Source: Streptococcus sp. NPS 308 (lineage in GTDB: Bacteria; Bacillota; Bacilli; Lactobacillales; Streptococcaceae). From it: a DNA stretch of 64,000 nucleotides. The position numbers and the translations under genes were made by a program. Every line of letters starts with the position of its first letter. Position 1 is the stretch's first letter. Location of the stretch: the NCBI RefSeq assembly GCF_002355895.1, contig NZ_AP017652.1:1769001-1833000 (forward strand), read 5' to 3'. Below, one piece after another: positions 54,335-64,000 of this stretch. Under the pieces are notes generated by a model. That model saw only the letters and a list, made by a program, of their open reading frames with translations. It searched no databases and had not been told where the DNA came from.

Positions 54335-55840
54335 TCAATGCGCCAACATTTCTTGGGCGATTTCTTGACCAGATAGCTTATCTGGATAGTAGGTTGGCCA
54401 GTTATCCATCTCCTCAAAGAGAGCTTCTTGACTGGTGCCCCCAAAGAAGATATGGAAATGTTCTGCCTTGACTGGGGCGATATTGTGGTCGCTAAACTGA
54501 ACATACTTGAATTGTCCAGCATCTACATCGGTCGCTTCAAAGAGGAAGCGCACCCCACGATTGCCTTTTTTATAGGTCAAGATTTTCTTGCCGACATACT
54601 TATACGTAAATTTCTTACTTTGTCCACCTTGAACAAACTCCATGGTATTGTCCGTGATATTAATCTTAGTCACATCTGTCTGATAGCCTTTTTGATAGTA
54701 GGCCTTGTACTCATCTTTGGTCATCTTGCCAGTCAACTTAGCCTTGTAGTCAAAGACTTGGTCAAAAGTTCCATCCTCAAGGAAAGGATAAACTGATTGC
54801 CAGTTTCCTGCATAGTCACTCAAGGCGCGGTCCTTGACATCTGCGTCCTCAAAGTAACCGTTGTGAACTGTCTTGGTGTTTTCTTCCTTCTCTGGCTCAA
54901 TTTCCGGTCCTTCTTGATCTGTTGTCTGCTTGAGAGCCTTGAGGTTTTTCTCCATGATAGAGATATAGTCCTCACCAGCCTTGGTTGCTTCTTCTGTCAG
55001 ACTTTCTAGCGGATTGAGCACATCTAGTTTGACACCCGTTTCTTTGGAAAGGGTATTGGCAAGGGCTTGAGAGGCATTCTCTTCAAAGTAGATATAGGAA
55101 ATCTTGTTTTTCTTGATATACTCTGTCAATTCCGCCAAACGCGCTGCTGATGGTTCTGCATCTGGTGAGAGACCTGAGATTGATACTTGCTTGAGACCGT
55201 AGTCCAAAGCCAAGTATCGGAAGGCTGCATGCTGGGTCACGAAACTTTTTTGTTTAGCTTGAGACAAGCCATCTGTATAGGACTTGTCCAAGGCTTGTAA
55301 CTTTTCAATATAGGCAGCGGCATTCTTTTCAAAAGCCTCTTTTTTATCAGGATAATCTGCTGACAAACTATCTCGGATATGCTCTACCAGCTTGATAGCA
55401 CGTGCTGGTGAGAGCCATACATGAGGGTCATATTCGTGATGGTGACCTTCAGCACCGTGATCATGACCTTCCTCTTCTTCCTCTCCTCCTGGTAAGAGCA
55501 GCATATTGCCTGTCGCCTTGATGGTCTTGACTTTTTTCTTATCCAAGGATTCTAGCAATTTGGGAACCCAGGTCTCCATGTTTTCATTTTCATAGACAAA
55601 GGCATCTGCGTCTTGGATTTTGGCAACTGCCTTGGCGGATGGTTCGTAGTCGTGGGGTTCTGTCCCAGCACCGATTAGGAGTTCTACATTTGCGGTATCT
55701 CCCGCGACTTGCTTGGTAAATTCGTAGACAGGGTAAAAGGTTGTCACGATATTTAATTTCCCATCTGCCTGTTTTTGATTGGAACAAGCCACTAAAAACA
55801 GGGCACATAGACTAGCCAGTAGTAAGCTCAGTTTTTTCAT
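54335..55840 (-). CDS. adcA: Zinc-binding lipoprotein AdcA with ZinT-like C-terminal domain
   Basis: AdcA is the zinc-capturing lipoprotein of the AdcABC importer. The lipobox is ALFLVAC near residue 19. The N-terminal ZnuA-like domain (to about residue 305) has the zinc ligands in GTEPHDYEPS, DPHVWLSPA and THAAFRYLA, and the flexible loop GHDHGAEGHHHE. The C-terminal ZinT domain (HNGYFEDADVKDRALSDYAG to AEHFHIFFGG) adds a second zinc site. The 501-residue length is that of two-domain AdcA. It is the last gene of adcRCBA. Confidence 0.97.
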   Translation of the reverse strand: MKKLSLLLASLCALFLVACSNQKQADGKLNIVTTFYPVYEFTKQVAGDTANVELLIGAGTEPHDYEPSAKAVAKIQDADAFVYENENMETWVPKLLESLDKKKVKTIKATGNMLLLPGGEEEEEGHDHGAEGHHHEYDPHVWLSPARAIKLVEHIRDSLSADYPDKKEAFEKNAAAYIEKLQALDKSYTDGLSQAKQKSFVTQHAAFRYLALDYGLKQVSISGLSPDAEPSAARLAELTEYIKKNKISYIYFEENASQALANTLSKETGVKLDVLNPLESLTEEATKAGEDYISIMEKNLKALKQTTDQEGPEIEPEKEENTKTVHNGYFEDADVKDRALSDYAGNWQSVYPFLEDGTFDQVFDYKAKLTGKMTKDEYKAYYQKGYQTDVTKINITDNTMEFVQGGQSKKFTYKYVGKKILTYKKGNRGVRFLFEATDVDAGQFKYVQFSDHNIAPVKAEHFHIFFGGTSQEALFEEMDNWPTYYPDKLSGQEIAQEMLAH

Positions 55841-55849
55841 TTCATTCTC

Positions 55850-56656
55850 CTATTTGATAAAACGTTTCAGTAGACTGACTAACAAAAAGACAGCTACAAA
55901 GATAATGGTGATACTAGCGCTGGCAGGTGTTTCCGCATAGTAGGAAATATAAAGTCCTGCCACCATTCCCAAAAAGCCAATAGCGCTGGCTAGTAACATA
56001 ACGGATTTGAAGTTTTTCCCCAGACGAAGGGCAATACTAGCTGGCAAGACCATAATGGTCGATACCAAAAGAGCTCCTGCTGCTGGAATCATAAGGGCAA
56101 TGGCCACTCCTGTCACCATGTTAAAGAGGATGGACATGGTACGAACTGGCAAGCCATCCACAAAGGCCGTATCCTCATCAAAAGTCAGGATATACATTGG
56201 TCGCAAGAACAAGAAAGTCAAGAGCAAAACGACCGCAGCAATGGCAAAGAGGAATATCACCTGCTCCTGGCTAATGGTCACAATCGAACCAAAGAGGTAT
56301 TGATCCAGACTCATGGAACTCGAACTTTTCCCCTTACTCATCACGATAAGGGAGACTGCAAGCCCTGTCGACATGAGGATGGCAGTCCCGATTTCCATAA
56401 AGTTCTTGTAAACCGTACGGAGATACTCCAGAAAAACCGCTGCAATCAAGACAATAGCAATGGTTGAAATCGTTGGAGAAATTCCTAAAACCAGACCAAA
56501 GGCTACCCCTGATAGAGAAACGTGACTGAGGGTGTCGCTCATGAGACTCTGACGACGTAAGATAAGGAAGGTCCCAAGAACTGGAGAAAAGAGACTCATG
56601 GCAATGACAGCCAAAAAGGCTCGCTGCATAAAGTCATAGGATAACAAACTAAGCAT
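55850..56656 (-). CDS. adcB: Zinc ABC transporter permease AdcB
   Basis: A 268-residue permease of the ZnuB/metal type with about eight hydrophobic segments; [20 protein letters not shown] at the N-terminus and [20 protein letters not shown] near residue 35 are diagnostic. It overlaps adcC by eight bases and precedes adcA by nine, so the importer subunits are co-translated. Confidence 0.96.
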   Translation of the reverse strand: MLSLLSYDFMQRAFLAVIAMSLFSPVLGTFLILRRQSLMSDTLSHVSLSGVAFGLVLGISPTISTIAIVLIAAVFLEYLRTVYKNFMEIGTAILMSTGLAVSLIVMSKGKSSSSMSLDQYLFGSIVTISQEQVIFLFAIAAVVLLLTFLFLRPMYILTFDEDTAFVDGLPVRTMSILFNMVTGVAIALMIPAAGALLVSTIMVLPASIALRLGKNFKSVMLLASAIGFLGMVAGLYISYYAETPASASITIIFVAVFLLVSLLKRFIK

Positions 56657-57353
56657 GCTCCACCTCCTGGTCGCTTTCGTGAACGTTGAAACAACGCCAT
56701 GGCGAATCTTGGTTACGAACTAGATGAATATTGCGATCCGCATAGTCCTTGACCTCTTCAGGGTCGTGCGTAATCATCAAAACGGCCTTGCCATGATGGT
56801 GGGCACTGTGGTGCATGAGTTCGTAAAATTCATTTTTGCTCCCCGCATCCATCCCTGTCGTCGGCTCATCCAAGACAAAGATATCTGGGTCAGAAGCAAA
56901 CATCCGTGCAATAACCGCCCGTTGCTTTTGCCCACCAGAGAGGGAACCAATCCGTTTATCACGGTGTTCCCACATACCAACTGAGCCTAGACTAGCCTTG
57001 ATATGCTCCTCATCGTGGGCATTCAAACGACGGAACCAGCCCTTTCTCGGATAGCGACCCGACTTGACAAATTCATAAACTGTACTTGGAAAACCAGCAT
57101 TAAAACTGGCAATCTGCTGGGGAAGATAAGCTATCCTAAGCTTTTTCCCATGAGTGTTTGTCTTTGAGATGGTTACCTTGCCAAGTCTTGGCTGCAAGAT
57201 GCCTAGACTAGCCTTGATCAGCGTCGTCTTGGCAGCTCCATTTTCACCAGTCAGGGTGACAAACTCCCCACTATCAACACTGTAGTTGATGTGCTCGAGG
57301 ACAGGTTCTTTGTCATAATAGAAAGACAAGTCCTCTACTGTAATATACCGCAT
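56649..57353 (-). CDS. adcC: Zinc ABC transporter ATP-binding protein AdcC
   Basis: A 234-residue ABC ATPase. The signature [15 protein letters not shown] near residue 139, Walker [13 protein letters not shown] and the H-loop ITHDPEE are canonical. Walker A reads GENGAAKTT, with Ala where the second conserved Gly normally stands; I recall the same in pneumococcal AdcC, so it is a family trait and not damage. The start overlaps the adcR stop by one base. A His-rich stretch (HHSAHHHGK) lies near residue 180. Confidence 0.96.
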   Translation of the reverse strand: MRYITVEDLSFYYDKEPVLEHINYSVDSGEFVTLTGENGAAKTTLIKASLGILQPRLGKVTISKTNTHGKKLRIAYLPQQIASFNAGFPSTVYEFVKSGRYPRKGWFRRLNAHDEEHIKASLGSVGMWEHRDKRIGSLSGGQKQRAVIARMFASDPDIFVLDEPTTGMDAGSKNEFYELMHHSAHHHGKAVLMITHDPEEVKDYADRNIHLVRNQDSPWRCFNVHESDQEVEHA

Positions 57354-57793
57354 TATTTGATTTCTCCTACTAAAGCAGTTAAAAACCGCTGGATGACTTC
57401 TTGTTCATTTGGAGTAAACTGATTTGCTACTTGTTCATAGGCTGAGAGCGTGTGTTCATGATGATGGTGGTGTTCTGCCGCTACTGGTCGAGCTAGCTCT
57501 GTCAGTTTATAAAAGATCACACGCGCATCCTTGGGATCTCTGGATGTCTCTAACATACCCTCTTTGACCAAAGACTTGATAGCCTTGGTCACTGCCGCCT
57601 GACTGACATTGAGACGACGAGCCAACTCCGAGTTGGTTAAGGATTCTTCTGACAGGAGCATGAGGATGTGTTCCTGAGTATTGGTCAAGGCTACATCACT
57701 GGTACAATGCCCGATCAGAATTTCATGCTGGTTCTCAGATCTCAAGATCACCTCGTTTAAAAAGTTATCGATTTCCTGTGCAAGCTGTCTCAT
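57353..57793 (-). CDS. adcR: Zinc-responsive MarR-type repressor AdcR
   Basis: A 146-residue MarR-family winged-helix protein that represses zinc uptake genes when zinc is plentiful. The helix-turn-helix is [20 protein letters not shown], the wing is [13 protein letters not shown], and zinc-ligand residues are visible in IGHCTSD and the C-terminal [17 protein letters not shown]. It is the first gene of adcRCBA, with AAGGAG before the start and an AdcR operator over its promoter. Confidence 0.97.
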   Translation of the reverse strand: MRQLAQEIDNFLNEVILRSENQHEILIGHCTSDVALTNTQEHILMLLSEESLTNSELARRLNVSQAAVTKAIKSLVKEGMLETSRDPKDARVIFYKLTELARPVAAEHHHHHEHTLSAYEQVANQFTPNEQEVIQRFLTALVGEIK

Positions 57794-57849
57794 GTGTTAC
57801 TCCTTCCCTATCTATCTTTTCCATAAAAAACTTAGATAGCCACCGATTC

Positions 57850-57869
57850 TTTACTGGTTAATTATATCA
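57850..57869 (-). promoter_or_regulatory. AdcR operator and extended -10 of adcRCBA
   Basis: TTAACCAGTAAA (minus strand, plus 57850-57861) matches the AdcR consensus TTAACYRGTTAA at 11 of 12 positions and touches the extended -10 TGATATAAT (plus 57861-57869), as expected for autorepression. Confidence 0.8.
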
Positions 57870-57941
57870 TAAACCAAAAAAGAGTCAAGGGAAAAAGGCG
57901 TAAAAACGTTTCCCTAAACTCTTCTAGATGTGAAATTTAAC

Positions 57942-59978
57942 CTATTTTAGCTTTGGTTTTCGGCTCGATAAGATACCTGCCAGACCAGCTACCATTCCCA
58001 TCAAGAGCAAGAAGATGGATTGTTCACTTCCTGTATTTGGAAGAGCTTTTTCTGAGACAACTGCCTTCTTGCTAAATTGACCTGCCACCTCATAAGTAAG
58101 TGGTACATTCGTAGTCGCATCGCTAGCAGCTGCATTCGTTTGAGGAGTTTCTACTGGTAGACTAAAGTTTTTAGAATCCACAGAAATCGTCCGTGAGTTC
58201 GGATTGATCTTTTCATACTGGGTCAAATCAGCGGTTTTCAGATACTCTTCAAAAGCTGCATCCATAGATGGGCCTTCTTCACGCGCGCCACCTAACATCG
58301 TGTAGCCATCGCCACCCGCAGCTAGGAAATCATTGGTTGCAAGGTAGTAAATTTTTGCGAGGTCTAGGAGATCATAACGACCAGTCGTGCGGTTTTTGAC
58401 CTGGATGGCCAAGACACGTTTACCTGATGGTAGATTGGTATCATAGTAAACCTTCACACCTGAAACTTGCAAGAAGCCACCACTTGGTTCTAGCAATGGT
58501 TGCCCGTTCTCATCCAAGACCTTCTTGCCATCCTTATCGACCTGCAAGATAGATCCGAGTGACTTTTCAAACATATCCAATACTTGTTGCCCAGTCACTT
58601 GGATTTGTGAGATGGTATTTCCAAATGGAAGAACAGCAATGACATTTCCTTTAGTGATCGGTTTGCCTTTTGCAATAGTTTCACGCAAGCCACCACCATT
58701 TGTCACAGCGATGTCAGTAGGATGGCTAAATCCTGTTTGACCATACTGATAGAGGGAGTCCGCTACGACGTTTCCGAGGTTGGTTTCACGAACCCGAACA
58801 TTCTCACGATCTCCGTTGAGTTCTACAGGGCTGTTTGAAACGACTTCAACAGCATTTTCAGCATCGTATTTTTGTTTAATGTCTTTGACTAGTTTTTCAA
58901 CTGTTGGATTGGCTGGTAATTTTTTAGCATCAGCAGCCGGAATCTGAGTTGGATTGCCCAAAAGCTGACGTGATTTGTAGGTGATTTTCCCTACATTATG
59001 AAGGTAGCTTCCTGTCTGGTTATAGGTAACATTGTCTCCATAAGTCGTTGATTCTACTGTATGAGAGTGACCGTCGATTACTGTTACGCGTTTCCCTTTC
59101 AAACGAGGATTTTTAGACAAGGCTTCTGCCAAAGTTGAACCACGCCATTCGACTGGAGTTGTAGTATCCACACCCAAGTGAGCCAGCACAACATAGTGTT
59201 TGTAGTCCTTACCTTCTGCACGAGCCTTGGCTTGAACTTCTTCGATGACCTTATTGACTTCAGAGATTGGATCTGTAAAGGTTACCCCTTTGACATTTTT
59301 AGGGTGAGTTTTGGTAGCTGTTTCAGGTGTTGTCACACCGATTACAACAAACTCATCACCTTCCACAGTCTTATCTTTATCAACGATTGTAGAAGCTTCA
59401 AAAAGACGAGCACCATTGACGTAGGTATTTGAACTAAGTAATGGGAATTTTAAGATTTCCTTGTATTTTTTAGCTTCGTCTAAACCAAAGTCAAACTCAT
59501 GGTTTCCTACTGCCATGGCATCATACTGCATCTGATTGAGAATTTCGGCGCGTGCTTCACCCTTTGTAGAGTTGGAAATCGGTAAGCCTTGGAAGGCGTC
59601 TCCCGCATCTACGACGAGAGTCGTTTGATTTGATTTCGCGCGTTCCTGCTCGATGACAGTCGCTAGCTTGGCATCTCCAATAACTCCCTTTTCCTCTACG
59701 ATACGACCGTGGACATCATTGGTGTGCAAGATAACGGTATCTTTTTCTTCGCTTTTAGGAGATTCAACAGGAGCTTCCTTTACTTCCGCCGATTCAGCAC
59801 TTGTGGGAGTTGCCGCCTCAGTTGTTGGAGCTACAGGAGTTTCTGAAGTTGCTGAATTTGCTACAACTGCAGGGCTTTCTGCAGGGGCAGTTGCTTCTTC
59901 AGCATAGACTTGTCCAGCTAAGAAGGCTGGAGCTAACAGGGCTGTCGACAAGACAGGTAACAAAGAACGTTTGTTCAT
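57942..59978 (-). CDS. Cell-wall-anchored 5'-nucleotidase (LPxTG)
   Basis: A 678-residue surface enzyme of the UshA/NudP/AdsA type. Residues 1-27 form a signal peptide, then comes a Pro/Ala/Thr/Glu-rich spacer to about residue 75. The metallophosphatase domain starts at LHTNDVHGRIVEEKG, with VVDAGDAFQGLP, MAVGNHEFDFGLDE and DGHSHTVE. The 5'-nucleotidase C-terminal domain contains VTNGGGLRE and FLAAGGDGYTML. The end has LPNTGSEQS, a hydrophobic stretch and KPKLK for sortase anchoring. It probably dephosphorylates extracellular AMP or ATP, releasing adenosine. In pneumococcus adcR and dltD adjoin directly, so the gene is an insertion relative to that species. Confidence 0.93.
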   Translation of the reverse strand: MNKRSLLPVLSTALLAPAFLAGQVYAEEATAPAESPAVVANSATSETPVAPTTEAATPTSAESAEVKEAPVESPKSEEKDTVILHTNDVHGRIVEEKGVIGDAKLATVIEQERAKSNQTTLVVDAGDAFQGLPISNSTKGEARAEILNQMQYDAMAVGNHEFDFGLDEAKKYKEILKFPLLSSNTYVNGARLFEASTIVDKDKTVEGDEFVVIGVTTPETATKTHPKNVKGVTFTDPISEVNKVIEEVQAKARAEGKDYKHYVVLAHLGVDTTTPVEWRGSTLAEALSKNPRLKGKRVTVIDGHSHTVESTTYGDNVTYNQTGSYLHNVGKITYKSRQLLGNPTQIPAADAKKLPANPTVEKLVKDIKQKYDAENAVEVVSNSPVELNGDRENVRVRETNLGNVVADSLYQYGQTGFSHPTDIAVTNGGGLRETIAKGKPITKGNVIAVLPFGNTISQIQVTGQQVLDMFEKSLGSILQVDKDGKKVLDENGQPLLEPSGGFLQVSGVKVYYDTNLPSGKRVLAIQVKNRTTGRYDLLDLAKIYYLATNDFLAAGGDGYTMLGGAREEGPSMDAAFEEYLKTADLTQYEKINPNSRTISVDSKNFSLPVETPQTNAAASDATTNVPLTYEVAGQFSKKAVVSEKALPNTGSEQSIFLLLMGMVAGLAGILSSRKPKLK

Positions 59979-60080
59979 TTTAAAATCCCTTTCTTTTCTT
60001 CTTTTCTATTACATTATACGCTATTTCTGAAAAAATTTAAACTTTTGACCTATTTCTCTCTCAAATATTCGCTATTTAAC

Positions 60081-60112
60081 AAAAAACCTGAACCAAAAAG
60101 TTCAAGTTTTTT
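60081..60112 (-). terminator. Terminator of the dlt operon
   Basis: AAAAAACCTGAAC and GTTCAAGTTTTTT pair with one mismatch around CAAAAA, directly after dltD. Confidence 0.88.
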
Positions 60113-60118
60113 CTTAAT

Positions 60119-61622
<1,504 letters not shown>

Positions 61623-61632
61623 TTATTTCCTT

Positions 61633-62877
61633 TTATTTTTTAAACCACAAATCATTCAAGAATCCAGAAAAGATCAAGAATGAAAACATGACGACATGGA
61701 AGGTAACAACCATGCCAAGCAACTGAATCCAGCGATTGTCAGGTAAGGCAGCCTTCCCAGCTTTTTTGCGTTCTTTATTGAGTGCTTTTTTCTTGCGAAC
61801 CCAAGCGTCATTGATGACCAGTCCAATCCCATGAAAGAGTCCGTAGGCGATGTAGTACCAGGTCACTCCGTGCCAAAATCCCATAATCAGCATATTTACA
61901 ATATAGGCGACACTTGAAGTCACATTGCGATTCTTAAAGACCTTCTTTCTGGTCAACACCATCACCATCCGCATAAAGACAAAGTCACGGAACCAAAAAG
62001 ACAGGCTCATGTGCCAACGATTCCAAAACTCCTTTAAATCCCTTGACAAAAAGGGCTTGTTAAAGTTGATAGGGCTACGAATCCCCATTAAGTTTGAAAT
62101 GGCTAAGGCAAACATAGAATAGCCTGCAAAATCAAAGAACAATTCCAAACCAAAGGTGTACATGACCGCTAGGGCATAATGGTTAAAGAAGCCACCAGTC
62201 TGCAGGGCCAAGTTCTTTAAAGGAGGTAGCAAAATCTCTCCTAGAATATGGGCCAAGATAAACTTGTAGAGAAAGCCTAGCATGATATACTTGACAGCCT
62301 CTTCTAGCATATCCATCAACTCTTCTCGCTCAGGAATGGTCTCGTAATTTTCATTGAAACGTTTAAAGCGATCGATAGGACCACTCGAGAAAGTCGGCAT
62401 GAAGAGGAGAAATCGGAGAAATTCCCACAAGGTGAAATCCCTAATCACCCCATCTCTCAGCTCAATGATCATCCCAACCGAACGAAAGGTCAGGTAAGAG
62501 ATTCCCAAAAAGCCAAGCAAGGACTGGGGAGCATGAATAGCAGGAGCTACTTTCACAAAGATAATCGGCAATAGAGATAAAAAGCTAACCAGATAAAAGA
62601 CCCACTGACTATCCCGCTTTTTTCTGTATCTTTTGTAGGAAAAAACAAGTAGCAATTGCCAAACGACATAAAGAAGGAGAGCACTTATTTGATCAGTCTT
62701 CCCACCTGTCAACATGGCTAGGATAAAGAAGAGACTAACCAGCACCTCATACAAGGCAAAACGTTTCTTGAAAAAGAGGCCGATAAAGATGGGCAAGGTC
62801 GCACCGATGATGTATAGAAAATACTGTGGATTCCCATAAGGTTCCAAATGAGGAAACTGTTTGAAAAATTCCATCAT
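61633..62877 (-). CDS. dltB: Teichoic acid D-alanyltransferase DltB (MBOAT)
   Basis: A 414-residue multi-pass membrane O-acyltransferase. The conserved active-site His is in [19 protein letters not shown] near residue 335, with [12 protein letters not shown] near residue 160 and [18 protein letters not shown] near residue 285 as further MBOAT motifs. It moves D-Ala from DltC across the membrane. It overlaps dltA by four bases. Confidence 0.97.
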   Translation of the reverse strand: MMEFFKQFPHLEPYGNPQYFLYIIGATLPIFIGLFFKKRFALYEVLVSLFFILAMLTGGKTDQISALLLYVVWQLLLVFSYKRYRKKRDSQWVFYLVSFLSLLPIIFVKVAPAIHAPQSLLGFLGISYLTFRSVGMIIELRDGVIRDFTLWEFLRFLLFMPTFSSGPIDRFKRFNENYETIPEREELMDMLEEAVKYIMLGFLYKFILAHILGEILLPPLKNLALQTGGFFNHYALAVMYTFGLELFFDFAGYSMFALAISNLMGIRSPINFNKPFLSRDLKEFWNRWHMSLSFWFRDFVFMRMVMVLTRKKVFKNRNVTSSVAYIVNMLIMGFWHGVTWYYIAYGLFHGIGLVINDAWVRKKKALNKERKKAGKAALPDNRWIQLLGMVVTFHVVMFSFLIFSGFLNDLWFKK

Positions 62878-64000
62878 CTATTGTTTACCTCGTTAATCAA
62901 GCCCTTGATGTCAATTTTCCCATTAGGAGTCAGCGGTAGGCTGTCTCGGTATAGGAATTTAGACGGCATCATATAGGACATCATGATATCAGCCAAGTCT
63001 TCCTTGATAGCCTTGGTAATATCGATATCACGTTCAAACTGCTGACGGACACCGTCCTTTAGAATCACATAGGCCAGTAGATTCTGTACCTTGTGGTCCT
63101 TGTTATAACGTGGGACAGCAACTGCCGAATCAATATATTTTGATTTATTAAGATTTTGTGAAACATCTTCAAGCTCAATACGATAACCATTAAACTTAAT
63201 CTGGAAGTCCATCCGTCCACCGTAGAGAAGCAAGCCCTCATCTGTCATAGTTCCCACATCTCCTGTGTGGTAGGCTGGAAGTCCTTCGAACTCAAAGAAG
63301 GCCTCTGCCGTTTTTTCAGGATTGTTTATATAGCCTTTTGAAACAGCTGGTCCAGAAATGATGATTTCTCCCTGCTCACCATTTGGAACTTTCTTACCTT
63401 CCTCATCAAGGATAAAGGTCGGAGAATCCGCCTTGGTATAGCCGATTGGCAGGCGTTTGAGAGTCGCCAACATCTCATCTGTCACGGCAACTGCTGATAG
63501 GGCTACTGTCGCTTCTGTTGGTCCGTAGGCATTGATGATACGGGCATTTGGGAAACGCTCACGCAGTTTTTGCGCTGTTTTGACAGTTAATTCTTCCCCA
63601 TCAAAGTAGAAATGCGTGATTCCTGGCATTTTCTCACTATTAAAGTCTTCTGACAACATAGCCATATCTGCAAAGGAAGGCGTCGAAGTCCAGATAGCGA
63701 TGGGCAAGGAAAAGATGGTCGCAAAGAGTTTTTTGAAGTCCTGAGTAATGGCTGAAGGAAGAGCGAAAAGTGTACCACCTAGTGCCAAGGTTGGTGCCCA
63801 GTACATAACAGACAGGTCAAAAGAATAAGGCGGCTGGGCCAGCATTTGCGGACGACTCGGCGTCTCAAACTCTTTATCTGTAATCATCCAGTTGGTAAAG
63901 CTGAGGAGATTGTCATGGGAAATCTGCACTCCTTTTGGCTTACCAGTCGTCCCAGATGTAAAGATGATGTAGTAGTTGTCATCTCCTTTTACTGGATGCG
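62874..64000 (-). CDS. dltA: D-alanine--D-alanyl carrier protein ligase DltA, N-terminus cut by window edge
   Basis: DltA activates D-Ala with ATP and loads it on DltC. About 375 C-terminal residues are inside the window and the frame is open to the right edge; the ATP-binding motif [10 protein letters not shown] lies at about 63925-63955. [36 protein letters not shown] and the catalytic Lys in [12 protein letters not shown] are clear. It is upstream of dltB with a four-base overlap. The promoter and any dltX gene are outside the window. Confidence 0.97.
   Translation of the reverse strand, partial: HPVKGDDNYYIIFTSGTTGKPKGVQISHDNLLSFTNWMITDKEFETPSRPQMLAQPPYSFDLSVMYWAPTLALGGTLFALPSAITQDFKKLFATIFSLPIAIWTSTPSFADMAMLSEDFNSEKMPGITHFYFDGEELTVKTAQKLRERFPNARIINAYGPTEATVALSAVAVTDEMLATLKRLPIGYTKADSPTFILDEEGKKVPNGEQGEIIISGPAVSKGYINNPEKTAEAFFEFEGLPAYHTGDVGTMTDEGLLLYGGRMDFQIKFNGYRIELEDVSQNLNKSKYIDSAVAVPRYNKDHKVQNLLAYVILKDGVRQQFERDIDITKAIKEDLADIMMSYMMPSKFLYRDSLPLTPNGKIDIKGLINEVNNR

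Noticed and set aside
56649..57353. AdcC damaged by a Walker A substitution
   Set aside because: Ala replaces the second Gly of the motif, but as recalled this is shared by streptococcal AdcC proteins, and the rest of the ATPase is intact.

Overview
The window is a chromosomal segment of a low-GC Gram-positive coccus. Protein sequences and gene order point to the Streptococcus mitis group (S. mitis, S. oralis, S. pseudopneumoniae, S. pneumoniae). Pointers are two BOX elements, tsaB-rimI-tsaD, rpoY-rnjA, mnmG-nudix-mnmA, sdaAB-sdaAA, the N-glycan glycosidases, arcABCD, adcRCBA with a ZinT-tailed AdcA, and dltABCD. A typical pneumococcus looks unlikely. No pspA flanks mnmA, the cib bacteriocin genes are missing beside rpoY, and an LPxTG 5'-nucleotidase sits between adcR and dltD. 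No rRNA, tRNA, CRISPR array, intact insertion sequence or prophage was seen.

Layout. 1-3.8 kb: a cut-off CPBP membrane protease, an Rgg-type regulator and the t6A genes tsaD-rimI-tsaB. 3.8-4.6 kb: no firm gene, but a com-box-like promoter, a small membrane ORF and a candidate structured RNA with a strong terminator. 4.6-10.3 kb: rpoY-rnjA, then mnmG, a Nudix hydrolase and mnmA. 10.3-14.8 kb: an accessory block with a two-helix peptide, a bacteriocin-type ABC exporter (ATPase plus DUF1430 permease) and a divergent Rgg-like regulator; a six-unit, 41-42 bp periodic dyad array lies in this block. 14.9-18.5 kb: LysM surface protein, serine dehydratase, HAD phosphatase, DUF805 protein. 18.7-25.8 kb: CapD-like sugar dehydratase, glycosyltransferase, CynX-type transporter, and a PadR-DUF1700-DUF4097-membrane protein set with twin operators. 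25.9-31.8 kb: DUF4299, TfoX-like, VOC, AraC/GyrI, ABM, TrhO and an OFA-type transporter. 32.2-47 kb: an ABC sugar importer followed by GH20, ROK kinase, GH38, GH125, GH92 and GH29. 47-54.3 kb: the arginine deiminase operon behind a perfect cre site and two inverted DnaA-box pairs. 54.3-57.9 kb: the adc zinc uptake operon. 57.9-64 kb: surface 5'-nucleotidase and dltDCBA, with dltA cut by the window end.

How the genes fit together. The 32-47 kb block reads as one N-glycan foraging module: GH92 and GH125/GH38 strip mannose, GH20 removes GlcNAc, GH29 removes fucose, the ROK protein phosphorylates a released sugar and the importer brings glycans in. Importer, arc operon, OFA transporter and DUF4299 gene each have a CcpA cre-like site just downstream of their -10 box, so they are probably held off together by good carbon sources. 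arcABCD makes ATP and ammonia from arginine, adc supplies zinc and dlt D-alanylates teichoic acid.

Most interesting: the 41-42 bp dyad array beside the exporter; the twin DnaA-box palindromes upstream of arcA; the joining of importer and glycosidases at a BOX element, which fits an origin-spanning inversion relative to pneumococcus; three TAA stop codons fused to the BOX terminal sequence; and the candidate structured RNA at 4.2-4.4 kb. No wholly new multi-gene system could be demonstrated from sequence alone.
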